A stretch of 64,000 nucleotides of DNA from Coniferiporia sulphurascens. Taxonomy: Eukaryota; Basidiomycota; Agaricomycetes; Hymenochaetales; Hymenochaetaceae. Below the pieces are notes generated by a model. The model did no database searches. It had not been told where the DNA came from and worked only from the letters and a program-made list of their open reading frames with translations. The stretch is from contig NBBA01000002.1 in assembly GCA_002794785.1 (NCBI GenBank), forward strand, positions 682,001 through 746,000, written 5' to 3'. Below are positions 33,158 through 43,971 of the stretch, piece after piece. Within the stretch, counting starts at the first letter, position 1, and each line of letters starts with the position of its first letter. The position numbers were made by a program, and so were the translations under genes.

Positions 33158-36100
33158 ATCATACGGCCTTACGAATACTCCAGCTAAATGTAGCAAAAAG
33201 CGGACCTCGGACTACACGACTCCTCAATAACCCAAATTTACACATTCTCGTTCTTCAAGAACCATTCATTGGTTTCTCTGGTCTTAACCGCTCCGACTCC
33301 AATCCTGACGGAACTCCCATTTTTCTCCCTATTAAACACCTGTCATGGGATTATTTCATTCCTTCTTACGACACTAACTCTCCAATTAAACCTCACGTCA
33401 TAACTTACGTCAGAAAAGCCTTTCCGCATTTATCAGCAATTTCACGACAAGATATTACGAATCACAAAGACTTTATGACAATTGACGTCACCTACTTAAA
33501 CAAAACATTCCGCCTTATCAACTGCTATAATTATGGGTCCGGCATTTTGGGCGATAACATTCGCTTCCTTACTGACATCGAACTCGACTACGATATTCCT
33601 ACCTGCATCATGGGCGACTTCAATCTACACCACCCTGAATGGGGCCTCCCAAATACTACTAATCGTCGTACATCTGCAGACGCCGAAAATCTCCTAACAT
33701 GGACTCAAGATCAATCTTTATTTATCCTTAATGACACCGACTTCCCTACGAGAAAAGGACAACACCGACAAGCTGACTCAATTATTGATCTAACTCTTCT
33801 TAACTTCTCAGCTATCCTTTCCGATTTCTTCTACGATTGGACCTGCGTTGACATGGCAGCATACTCATCTGATCATATTCCAATTACACTCGCTTATCTT
33901 CCGATTAATACTGACTTTCAACCTGACGACCCAACTGTTTCGTATAAATACGATCCCGAACGCAAAAAAGAATGGATTGAAAAATTCAGTTTTCATCTCG
34001 ACGACCAACCTCTTCCCATTTTTACGACTAACGAATCCGTTTACGAATATGCTAATAAACTTTCGGAAAAAATCCTACTAACCATTTCTGAAATTATGCC
34101 GCAGACTTCATCAACAGCTTTTACATACTCATACTGGTGGAACGACGAATGCGCTCAAGCAATCCGTGCTTTCCGCGACTGTTCACAAAACTTCGAAAAA
34201 GAACATCTGCACAAAGAAGCACACATCATTTTCAAAAAAGCGAAACAATCATGGGCCACCTCCGTCCTTGAAGGAGCATCATCCTACGACATTTACAGAT
34301 ACGCCAAATGGTCCTCTGGAAAACGAAAAACTCGCACACCACCCATTCTTCATCAAAATCAATTCGTACATACACCAGAAAAACAGGCCGACGTTTTCCA
34401 CCAATCCTTTTTCTCAAATAATCCAAAACCAAACGTCACCGCCCTCCCCGACGATCCCCCAAAGAAACCTACTAGATCTTCGCCGCGCATCACACAAAAT
34501 GAAGTTGATTCCTGTCTCAATCTCACTCACAACAATTCGGCTCCAGGCATTTCGAACATATCTTATGCATATATCAAATGGATTAACGCAGTATATCCTT
34601 CCATTTTATTAGAATTGTTTAATGAATGCTTTTCTCGTCATATTCACCCATGGAAAAATGCTAACATCATACTTATTCCCAAACCCAACAAAACTGACTC
34701 TAGCAACCCTAGATCATATCGACCCATCGCCCTCCTCGAATGTATAGGTAAAATTCTGGAAAAAATAATCGCTAAACGCCTCACTTGGGATATTGGCTGT
34801 TACAACCTCGTTTCCACCATACAATTTGGAGGCCGTTCTAATTCTTGCACCATCGACGCAGGCCTTTCGCTTATACACGACATTCAAATCGCCCACAAAA
34901 AGAAATTATGCGTATCAGCTCTCGCCATTGACATCAAAGGCTATTTCGACAACGTTAATCACGCCCGACTCTTACATTCATTATACCTCTTAGGTTTCGA
35001 TGAAAAAATCATTCTCTGGACACAAGCCTTTTTATCAGATCGTCATATTTCTTTTAAAATTGACAATTTTACCTCAGACCAGAAACCCATTCATAACGTC
35101 GGTATCCCACAAGGTTCCCCTATTTCACCAATTCTCTCCACAATTTATACTTCTTTCATTCTTAACTCATTCAATTTATCTTCCGACACCTGTCTTAAAG
35201 CTTACGTCAACGATCAACTCATCCTAGTATATTCTGACTCATACCAAGAAAACATTCGCCTTCTTAACAAAGCATTTACCATTATCTCCAACAAACTTGA
35301 TGACTTACAACTTTCTATTGACCATTTAAAATCAGACCTTATTCATTTTATTAGACACGGTTTCTCTCCAACTTCCCTTCCATCTATTATCCTCCCAAAC
35401 AACCACGGTCTCCCAATAACCATCACGCCGTCCCCAGTCATTCGATGGCTTGGCTTCTATCTAGACCAACGACTCAACTTCAACGACCATATAAACCGCA
35501 TGTGCATGAGGGCTCGCTCTACCACCATGGCCTTACGCATACTCGGGAACACGATTCGAGGCCTGTCTTTCGCCAACTTCCGCACTTTACATTTCTCCAA
35601 CATTATCCCCGTTCTTACATATGGTTTTCAATTATGGTTCACCGGCATCCGACAACAATCCAAACTCAATAAAATGAGCGTAGCCCAAAACCAAAGTATC
35701 CGCCTTCTTACAGGCACCTTCCGAACTACTCCGTCGCACGCTCTACATCGCATCGCACACATCCTTCCAATACCTATCCTTCTCCAGAAACACAATCAGT
35801 CCACCGCTCTTCGTCTCAACCGTCTTCCCCTCAATTCTCAACTTCTCAATCGACTTCCGTCATCCTGGCCTCGACTTCCTACTTCAAAACCCCCCATTAC
35901 CTCTCGACATAAATCCACTTCATCTAAACCAAAAACCCAACTTCACCGCCTCGCATTTCTATCAGACCCGCATATAGAACATATTCAACCATATCTCGCT
36001 CATCCGTCTCAACATCTTCCGTCTAATTCATCTCAATACCACTATCAAGCTTTATCTTATCACCTCGAGTCCGGAACATCTTCCTCTGATCATAAAAATT

Positions 36101-37101
36101 TCCAAAAAAACAAAATCATTCTTCTACACGATTCGCTATCAAAAAATATTCACAATTTAATAATTTATACAGACGGGTCAAAAAATTACAAAAACAACCA
36201 ATCCGTCACCATTTCATCCTTCGTCATCTACCATAAAGGTCTTATAGTCGATCTTGGTCATTTTTATTGCTCACCCTCAGGCTCATCGTTCGACGCTGAA
36301 ATGTATGCTCTCGCCAAATGTACCGAACGCATCACTCTCTTTCGAAAACGTCATATTTTCTCCACAATTCATATTAACAACATCCACTTTTTCTCCGATT
36401 CATCCTCATGTATCCCCGCTATCATTGACTTATCCCCTCACGCGGCCCAATGCTCTTCAAAAATCTTTCGCACTTTTACAGACACTTTCACATCCAATAC
36501 TCGTCATCATATCCACCTTCATTGGTCCCCAGGTCATCTCGACATCCCGGGAAACGTCATCACCGACAACTTAACTCATTTTTCACCAATTGGCCGTCCA
36601 TTTCTATTAAAAACATACGCAGGAGAGAAGGAAGATATCAACCTTCGCGCGATTACCTCATGGTCTCACCTAATTCAAAACACCAAAAACATATCGGAGT
36701 CCGCGTCATTCAACACTATAACCGGAATACCATCTTCGAAATTACCGCAGTTTTGGAAAAAATTCTACTACCCTCGAGACATATCTTCGCGGATCTTCCA
36801 TGCAATCACTGGACACGGCCACTTTGGCGATTACTACAGGCGCTTCGTACCAACCGAATCTATTTCATGCCCGTGCGGTTCACCCATACAGACAAGAGAT
36901 CACATTATTCGACGATGTTCTCTTCTTAAATCCGCTTGCATACAAGCATTCGGGAATGTCATACCACCTCCGGACCACATTCTATTTACAAAAGAATCAT
37001 ATCTACAAAAACTTGCCTCCTTTTTCAATTCCTCAAACGCTTTTACAAAATCATTCACAGTTCACGACCCAATTCCTATTTCGCGGTTTTTTCCACCTTG
37101 A
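33154..37101 (+). CDS. LINE ORF2: APE endonuclease, reverse transcriptase, RNase H (1315 aa), RT active site altered
   Basis: ATG 33154 to TGA 37099-37101, no internal stop. The N-terminus is an AP-type endonuclease (LRILQLNVAKSG, QEPF at ~residue 32-36, MGDFN at 153, SDHIP near 239). RT spans about 480-760, with RSYRPIALLECIGKILEKII, AIDIKGYFDNVNH and GIPQGSPISPIL. The catalytic YxDD is YVND here: AAC at 35209-35211, residue 686. RNase H follows near 1005 (IYTDGS, DAEMYALAKC, SDSSS, HWSPGHLDIPGN). A C-terminal CPCG...DHI...C knuckle lies near 1240. GTCGAC to GTCAAC is a single CpG transition, and loss of the first catalytic Asp should abolish reverse transcription. Confidence 0.92.
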   Translation: MNHTALRILQLNVAKSGPRTTRLLNNPNLHILVLQEPFIGFSGLNRSDSNPDGTPIFLPIKHLSWDYFIPSYDTNSPIKPHVITYVRKAFPHLSAISRQDITNHKDFMTIDVTYLNKTFRLINCYNYGSGILGDNIRFLTDIELDYDIPTCIMGDFNLHHPEWGLPNTTNRRTSADAENLLTWTQDQSLFILNDTDFPTRKGQHRQADSIIDLTLLNFSAILSDFFYDWTCVDMAAYSSDHIPITLAYLPINTDFQPDDPTVSYKYDPERKKEWIEKFSFHLDDQPLPIFTTNESVYEYANKLSEKILLTISEIMPQTSSTAFTYSYWWNDECAQAIRAFRDCSQNFEKEHLHKEAHIIFKKAKQSWATSVLEGASSYDIYRYAKWSSGKRKTRTPPILHQNQFVHTPEKQADVFHQSFFSNNPKPNVTALPDDPPKKPTRSSPRITQNEVDSCLNLTHNNSAPGISNISYAYIKWINAVYPSILLELFNECFSRHIHPWKNANIILIPKPNKTDSSNPRSYRPIALLECIGKILEKIIAKRLTWDIGCYNLVSTIQFGGRSNSCTIDAGLSLIHDIQIAHKKKLCVSALAIDIKGYFDNVNHARLLHSLYLLGFDEKIILWTQAFLSDRHISFKIDNFTSDQKPIHNVGIPQGSPISPILSTIYTSFILNSFNLSSDTCLKAYVNDQLILVYSDSYQENIRLLNKAFTIISNKLDDLQLSIDHLKSDLIHFIRHGFSPTSLPSIILPNNHGLPITITPSPVIRWLGFYLDQRLNFNDHINRMCMRARSTTMALRILGNTIRGLSFANFRTLHFSNIIPVLTYGFQLWFTGIRQQSKLNKMSVAQNQSIRLLTGTFRTTPSHALHRIAHILPIPILLQKHNQSTALRLNRLPLNSQLLNRLPSSWPRLPTSKPPITSRHKSTSSKPKTQLHRLAFLSDPHIEHIQPYLAHPSQHLPSNSSQYHYQALSYHLESGTSSSDHKNFQKNKIILLHDSLSKNIHNLIIYTDGSKNYKNNQSVTISSFVIYHKGLIVDLGHFYCSPSGSSFDAEMYALAKCTERITLFRKRHIFSTIHINNIHFFSDSSSCIPAIIDLSPHAAQCSSKIFRTFTDTFTSNTRHHIHLHWSPGHLDIPGNVITDNLTHFSPIGRPFLLKTYAGEKEDINLRAITSWSHLIQNTKNISESASFNTITGIPSSKLPQFWKKFYYPRDISSRIFHAITGHGHFGDYYRRFVPTESISCPCGSPIQTRDHIIRRCSLLKSACIQAFGNVIPPPDHILFTKESYLQKLASFFNSSNAFTKSFTVHDPIPISRFFPP

Positions 37102-37257
37102 TTCATAATAGTTAAAAATTCAGAAACCCAAACCTCCTACCTTTTCACAGCCTTAAAACCAGAAACTTCATACCTTGTTAATCTCCTTAGACACGACACC
37201 TCCTACTGTCTCATATCCGCGTCTTTTACTCTGTAATGTAGCGGTATACAAATGCTG

Positions 37258-37296
<39 letters not shown>

Positions 37297-37540
37297 TAAT
37301 TCAGGGACTGAACCACGATGACAAAGCTTAGTAAGCTTTTTTACAAATTTCCGTAACGTCGGACTATTGTCTACTTTGGCATACTGTAACTTTAGAAAGT
37401 AATTTGCTTTATGCGACATGTCGACTTACTGCTCCATTCTTTTTCGTCCTCTCGGTTCATTGAGTCTGTCTTGCGTGATGCTCGCTCTGGGGTCCAGTGC
37501 TCCAGCAGCCTGGTCAACATATATATTCACAAAATAGATT

Positions 37541-38095
37541 TTGAAAACAAGATTACAGGTCTTATTTTTCATCGGCATCGCTCCCGGTTATATTTCATGC
37601 TCAGACGCAGGCTCGCATGATAACGAACTTGAACGAAGCGATCGCCACTTTCTTGCTCATGTTCACAATCTTTTTGTGGACCAACGGAACAGGTGCCACC
37701 CTCTTCTACTTTTACATGGTAGCTGCTTGGGGAGACTATGCATTCATCAGCGCCAACATGATTCCCTTATACCCGTTGCTTCTCCTATTTATCGCCCGGG
37801 GCTGCTACCGCGACTCTAATGGCCTCTACGTGGAATACTCTCGCAAGTATGCAGATGCCTTTCATTGTTTTCCAACTTCAACTTCCGCACGAGTGAGCAT
37901 ATGGCCGATCTAGGAGTCCTTGGCCTTCTTCAAGCACATCGCTTTCACGGATCTCGTCTGCTCGTACGTCTCCTCACAGCAGCTCCAGACATTGCTTCAC
38001 ATGTCTGTCACACGGTCGTTGTGCTCGGCGTATCCGGCGCATTGGTTTTAGCTAGCCATACTCTGAGATATTCTTTGTTCAATACGGCTTGCAAG
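37541..38095 (+). pseudogene. STT3 (oligosaccharyltransferase catalytic subunit) pseudogene fragment
   Basis: One frame reads FFIGIAPGYIS and a corrupted version of the SVAGSYDNE motif. After a frameshift near 37620, EAIATFLLMFTIFLW and LFYFYMVAAWGDYAFI follow, then a second shift to FRTSEHMADLGVLGLLQ near 37880. These are well-known STT3 segments, including the conserved loop before and the TIXE-like region after the WWDYG-upstream membrane helices. Similarity fades after 38095. Frameshifts and lost Arg/Tyr residues show it is dead. A functional STT3, which is essential, must exist elsewhere. Confidence 0.78.
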
Positions 38096-38375
38096 TTGTG
38101 TTCTTTCTCGTCGTGACTCCTTTTTGTGGTCCTCCGCCGTTTCGTGTCAGTCAACGAGGGTTTGGAATAGTATTGGCAGCGCCATGTTTGGCTCTAACTT
38201 ATGCACTTTGTATGGGATTATACCTATGGCAGGCTGACTATTATATCCTCACCAAAGTGACCAAACACATTCGGTGGTCCCTTTCTTCTGCCAATGGGTA
38301 ATCAGACGCCTATTCAGTTCAAGGACGCGCCACTTTAGTACAGGGCTCAAGCGTGATTTTAAGAGCCTCACACAC
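38096..38375. other. Junction between STT3 pseudogene and duplicated unit 3
   Basis: From about 38300 it matches 22365-22425 (TTCAGTTCAAGGACG...CAGGGC). A 70-codon frame before that is not recognised. Confidence 0.4.
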
Positions 38376-38827
38376 GGCGCCGGAAATGCTATTTGCTCCG
38401 ATGAAATGTTGCATGTGGCCGGGACGGAGAACGTAAAGTTTTATCTTTCAAAGAAATCCTTGGTGAAGCCCTGCAGAATACGACATATATTGTGTATATC
38501 TTGTGTGAAGATCTTTGTATCTCGGGTCCATTGAGAAATTGTGCTGGATTCCCTTGGTAGACTTCATGTGTACAGCCGATTTTCACTGATTCTCATTGTT
38601 TTGTTGAAAATCGGCAATGTATTTGAAGTTTACCAAGGGTAAAACCACACATTTTCTCATTGTCGGATCTAAGATACAAAGGAAGAAAATTTCACATAGA
38701 AAACACACAATGGACTTAATATTTTGTGAGGACATCACTAAGGATCTGTTTGCAAGAAGTAATTTTCCATTTCCCATCCCAGCCACATGCATCAATCTGA
38801 TGGCAAAAATGACATTTCCGGCGCCGG
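38376..38827. repeat. 450-bp foldback (inverted-repeat) element inserted in duplicated unit 3
   Basis: The left arm (38376-~38577) and right arm (~38600-38827) are inverted copies of each other at roughly 70 percent, with ends GGCGCCGGAAATG and its complement CATTTCCGGCGCC. The arms meet near CCGATTTTCA...GAAAATCGG. The paralogous unit at about 22420-22450 runs through without this block and so acts as the empty site. No coding capacity. Confidence 0.75.
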
Positions 38828-40088
38828 TACAGCATTGCAACAGCATTTTAACGTGACGATCGATTGTCTCTGGGAGTCTGACGGGAGGACCCTTGAGTTG
38901 TTTGATGGCCGGAGATTCTGTGACTCGGCGAAGATCTCAACGACCTAATTGATGAAAGTTCCGACGAATTCCTGACGAAGAGACTGACTTCTGTCTTTTC
39001 AAACAACTGGAATGTCGAGCCAAGCGCCAGCCTTCAGAGACCATACGCACTTGATACTACTTATTCCAGAATTGCACACACCGACTTGTCATGTTTCCCA
39101 TTGCGACTGCCGTCCATCCAGTTAATAAGTCTAAGATGATAAGACCACCTCCTTTTCTCAGTTCCTCACTGGTGCGATGTATTAGGCTTCTGAGGACTAG
39201 GCGCATGAGTAGAGAGGAATGTTATGTCATCGGAGTCTAGAACGGATACTCATGCCTACTTTGTTTCAAATAGAGAGATGAGCAGCATGGATTGTGGAAA
39301 TGGTTCCTGCGCGCCGTAAGCCCTTTCATCTATTTCTTTTGCGGAAGCATGACAGTGGATAGAGGTTTCCGACGGATTACTCAGACATTATGAGCGTTCC
39401 TTCGAGTGGGAGCGCTCTTTCTACTTCTCACCTGATTAGCGTACTCCGTCTACTTTATTTTCTTAGCATAAATACAGGACACAGGGAAATGCAATATTAA
39501 ATGCAACCGTGCCTTGCTTGCTTTCTGGACGATAGGCTAGCTGCGTAGCGGTTCCCCATGTAGTCGTAATTTGAATAAATAGAAGCTTTGTACATTTATT
39601 CGGCACAATAATTCTCCTGTACTCTATCAATAGTTTTACTGGAATCGAGTGACTATCGGACCGGAATTAAAACTGTTCATAGTCCAGCTTGGCAGGCCCC
39701 CTGTTGACCCACTATTAATATATACATTCCCGCTTCCGTCACTATAACATATATTTGACGAAAGTCTTTGGTGAGCCGGTCGGACTCATCTAGCCATCAG
39801 CCAGTATTTTGCTGAGCTTGGCTACAGTGACCAGTAGTGCTGACGATTGTGTGGTACTATACAAGTGAAGAAAATAAAGATAAATCAGCCGAATGTTTCT
39901 GTGAGTTGATTCTCAAATAATCAGGTTTAATTTTTATGCTAACTTTTTCCGCTCATATTTTAAGGCGCTTTCAGTTTTGAATCCTATCAGGCTTGTACTT
40001 GCTCTTACTCTAGGTTTCGCCCTTGCCCTCGTCCCCGCTTTCATCCCCGCTTTTGCTCTCTCCCTAGCACCCACCTTCTCCCTCGCTC
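38828..40088. repeat. Duplicated spacer of unit 3 (degenerate)
   Basis: Collinear with 22440-23280 and 26880-27850. Remnants of the 128-aa reverse-strand frame are present at about 39480-39745 but broken. No other gene seen. Confidence 0.5.
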
Positions 40089-42503
40089 TCATTCTCTCTT
40101 GCTCCCGCGTTCACTCTCCCTTTGCGCCTCATACCTTCCTTCTCTCTCATCCTCGCTTTCGCTCCCACGCTCACCCTCGTCTTCACTCTCACACTCCTTT
40201 CCGCTCCTAGTCCCGCCTCCGTAGCACCACGGGCGCTCTTTTCTATCTCGTTCAAGCGCTTCCCGGATCTTCATGCCCAAGTATCCCTCCGAATCTCTCT
40301 CCCATTTTGTGAAGGGTATATGCTCAAGTCCACCCCCATCCGGGTTTAGAGGCGACCAAGCGTAAGGACCCGTTGCATCGAGACGCTCCTGACCATCATC
40401 CACGATGCTGGGTTGCATTTCTAAAGTGTACCGCAGAACATAGACTTCATAGCGCGTCCCTTCTTGGGAGAAAACGGTTTCAGACCATTCCCTTTCGGAA
40501 ATTGCGGTGTAGTTCCACAGGCCTTTGATACGATAGTTTGCGATGTACATGGGCTCACCCTCCGCGTCGTGTCCGGCGAGTAATGGGCTATAATGCGTAG
40601 AAAAGGGAATGGCCTTTGATACTCGGAGCCAAAGACGACCATCCTCGGAAGGTAATTGTAGCCGCTGCGTTGTCACACATGCCCCATTTTGACATTGATA
40701 AAACATTTTCTGTGAGTGGGAGCGACTATGAGGAGCGGAATGCATAATAACCAATCAGACTCCTCACATGGACAATATGTACCAGGTTCCCATAGATATC
40801 ACAGTGTCTGAAAACTGTCTCACCGCTCCAATGCTCCTCTCTAGCCTTTCTAGCCTTTGCAACGCAGACGTCTTCGGTTTCCTTCACTAATGATTCACAT
40901 TCTGAAGAACTCCCAAATGTGGTTCCGGAGAGCGATTTCAGAATTGCGGCTCGACAGTAGCCGTCCATAGAAAGCAGAACTTCGACATTGTGCCGCGCAC
41001 GTTCGGAAAAGACATTGTTTTCACTATGTATGAAAATCAGGTTCGCAAGTATTTGGAAGTTGTCATAAAGAGCTGCTTACTCATCGGTGCAAAACGCTAG
41101 CTGACGGCAAAACGTTTCCAGCTTCACAGGCGGAATGACATATGGAGCGTCGTTGAAAATATTTTGAAATCGCTTTCCTGTCCATTCATCTAAGATCTGA
41201 CCCATGATTAGGTCCGGTGGACAGGCAAGCCTAAATAGAAGCGGATATAAGTCGGGGTTTGGGTACATGTCCTGAAGGCGCAGCAGATCTATGTCGTAAA
41301 TATTGTCTATTTTAGTTCGCCTCGCTATGCCCGTAAGGACCGAACGTGATATTTCGTGAGCCCGTAAAAAGCGTTCAGTAATTACGGCGCCGTCATAAGC
41401 TAGGAGCGGCTGGAACATTTCTGACTTTATTGTTTTCGGAAGCCTTTCTGCAAACCTGTGAATGGAAGGTTAGGCGGAGAAAGATTGAGACCTTCATTGC
41501 GGACTTACCAGAGGATAAACTCCGTCATACTGAAGAATGTGTTTCCCAAGAAGGACAACCCAAAGAAGAAAAAAGAGTTTTCTCTTACTAGATACGCAAA
41601 CAATGGGCCAAGAAGTGTATCAACCATGTCCCATTCGAAAGCTTCCGGATTTTCGGAGAATCTCATGAGTAAATCATCAAGGAGATTCTCCAAGAGAATA
41701 TTCCGTGCCCTTTCGAAATCCATAACAATTCGTGCAATATACCGTAGAAGTAAAAATGAACGGCTGCTATCACTATTAAAAAACGTCAGTGAAAAACTTG
41801 GAACATTAAGCAAAATATCAATGAAGCACCTTAGACACACTCTAACGGCGTCGAACACCTGATTTCCATTCCGTATTGCACGAATAGTCTTATCAAGTTC
41901 CCAAGCAAGCCCATGTATTTCTGCGTCGGCAAGAGAGACAAGAGCTTTGCGAGAGCTGTTGAGCAACATGCCATCGCTATCGACCCACGCAGCGGTATTT
42001 TTGTGAAAATGTCCTATGATTCGAGTCGCATCCATGCTATTGAGAAGTTCTCTGACTTGCTTGTCGCTGAACGCAAAATCGGTAATACGATCCAGGGCTT
42101 GTCGGCTTGTTGATGGAACGCTCGAGCTAGGTGGTATGTCAGCAAGGCAAAGCAATGTACATTGTACTATAACATACGTAGCATATTTGATCAAGCGCTT
42201 GCAGTCTTTTTTGAGCTTTTTATTCTCTGCTTTGATCGCCAGAAGGTCTCTGGCAGTTTCAGAGGTAATAACCTCACGGCGTTTTTTTATCCTGATTGCC
42301 GTTACGCGAGGCCCACGGCCCAATGTTTCTGCAACCCGACCAAGTTGTCCTTCTAGACGCCGCCCCAAGCGACAGTATATGATCCCGATCGTGCGTCCGG
42401 TACCGGGGAGATTATCCGCAGTTGCGTTTGTGCTGACTGACTCTACAGAGCCTTGATCTGAGTCCCTGTCGGAGGCGTTTAAATAGTATCTATAGTCTTC
42501 CAT
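40089..42503 (-). CDS. Five-exon hypothetical gene family X, copy 3
   Basis: ATG 42503 (MEDYRYYL). Exons 1 and 2 read as one open frame of 332 codons to about 41508, although an intron at ~41810-41860 is likely by comparison with copies 1 and 2 (its donor would be GC rather than GT). The GTAAGT donor at ~41508, the acceptor ttcacag near 41456, the donor GTAAGC near 41090, and GTGAGG...CTCACAG around 40710-40768 are consensus. Exon 5 keeps CQNGAC and LAGHDAEGEPMYIA. The acidic tail has become more basic (ESERGSKRE). Function is unknown and intactness likely. Confidence 0.52.
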
Positions 42504-43971
42504 GTCGCTTGTGCGTCTGTGGACACCGTTTCGGTTATTGGGGAGCGAGGCCCTCCATCCGGTGGGGCCTCCAAAAAGCTAGATTAGTCAGGAGGATCGT
42601 GGTGGCTGTGTATCCCCCCTTCCCGTGAGAACATGCTCCTATCCCTTGAAAGATGGTACCTTGCTCAACTACTTTACCGTGTTGTCTGAGCCTGAAGTTG
42701 CTGCCTTCTCCAGGCTGTCCACATTTCCCAGTTGCGGTGCCATCCTCTGTTTAGGATTGCTCACAGCAGGAAATTCTATTGAACCAAATATATTCTCAGC
42801 ACTCGGTGTATCGAGCGTAAGCAGAGTGAAGCAAATACCTAAGTATATTCTAGGTGATAGATAGGTAAATAAAAATGAAATAAAGTGGAACACTGAACCA
42901 TTCACCTCAGCGATCGGTGTATCGAGCGTGAGGTGGGTATATGCGTGTGAATGAGAATAAACGCGCGTATCGGAGTGTGAAACAAACTACCAAAAATAGA
43001 AGATAAAAATATAATGACAGGGCCAGCTGCGCTGGCAACGCCCGATACCTCTTTCAGCGATGGTTGGCAGATGTCATCATACAAAGACTGTTTATTATAT
43101 GCATTGAAACGAGCGGAAGGTGGGGGAAGGATTGCGACAGAGTGCATGAGAAGGACGAAACCTTTCGCATTGGGACTCGCTCACAACCGTCCGCTGAACC
43201 TTCCAACGGCGAATGTGCAAACAATTGCATCATGTACGACTCTTGCACTCGTCGGCGATGTGGACAGCTGAGCTTGGATAGCTTCCATGTTCGCGGAGAG
43301 AGGTACTGGAGCAGAGTGGAACGCAGCATGGCACGATGCGATGCGACTAAGTCAATCTCACACAAATTCGGCCAAGTCGTTTCATTCAGAATATGTACAA
43401 AATTTCCCACGCACGACGCGAAGTGTCATCATATGTGCAAACAGCTGTAATCATTCATCGTCAACGATGTGGCGGTATTGGAGAAAAAAGGGTCCCAATG
43501 GATATATCTCAACCTCTCCGAAAGGAAAAGACGAACCTGCCCCATGAGGCCCGCACCGAGCGCGACTTGACCTTCAACCCGATTGTGACTTGACATCAAC
43601 TAGCTATCGGACCCCCAAGCTTCATTTCGACAAAACTGTATGGCACTGTTCTTCTCACAAGATCCGAGGATGACAGAAGTTTCTTTCCCTGGACGGCACA
43701 AAATGTTGCGTCTGGCAGGCGACAAGGAATGAACCGCCCTTCATCGCGCCATCCTCGCGCTGGATGTGGTCACTTCGAAAACACCATTCCGTTTTCTGCT
43801 GGGCCGTTGACGCCTTCCTTCGGTTCCTCGGCGATTTTACTCTGCAATCGTCGCGCCAAGCTTCTCTCACTTAGTGTATAATATACCGCTGTGTTTTCCG
43901 CATGCATGTCTCCGCTCTTTCCCCCTTTGGATTCGTAGGGCTTGCTATCGGCTTTCCGTCCTGCACTCATC
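42504..43971. other. Intergenic: family X upstream region, block R remnant, permease 5' region
   Basis: 42531-42597 is a shortened copy of the 63-bp inverted repeat, and 42665-42780 matches block R. TCGGTGTATCGAGCGT occurs twice (about 42802 and 42912). The GCCAGCTGCGCTGGC hairpin lies at about 43022. 43060-43960 has short frames only and probably includes the permease promoter and leader. Confidence 0.45.

Larger units (their letters stand above)
30596..37292 (+). mobile_element. Full-length LINE (Tad1-type non-LTR retrotransposon), 6.7 kb
   Basis: A short 5' untranslated region is followed by ORF1, an overlapping ORF2, a 3' untranslated region, and a terminal run of about 31 A (37262-37292). 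It is flanked by a perfect 14-bp duplication. Both ORFs are free of stops, so insertion is recent compared with the Ty3 elements around it. It is inserted between family X copy 2 and the STT3 pseudogene. Confidence 0.93.

Noticed and set aside
31071..36929. Numerous 60-150 codon frames overlapping the LINE
   Set aside because: They are shadows of ORF1 and ORF2 in other frames; composition mirrors the coding strand.
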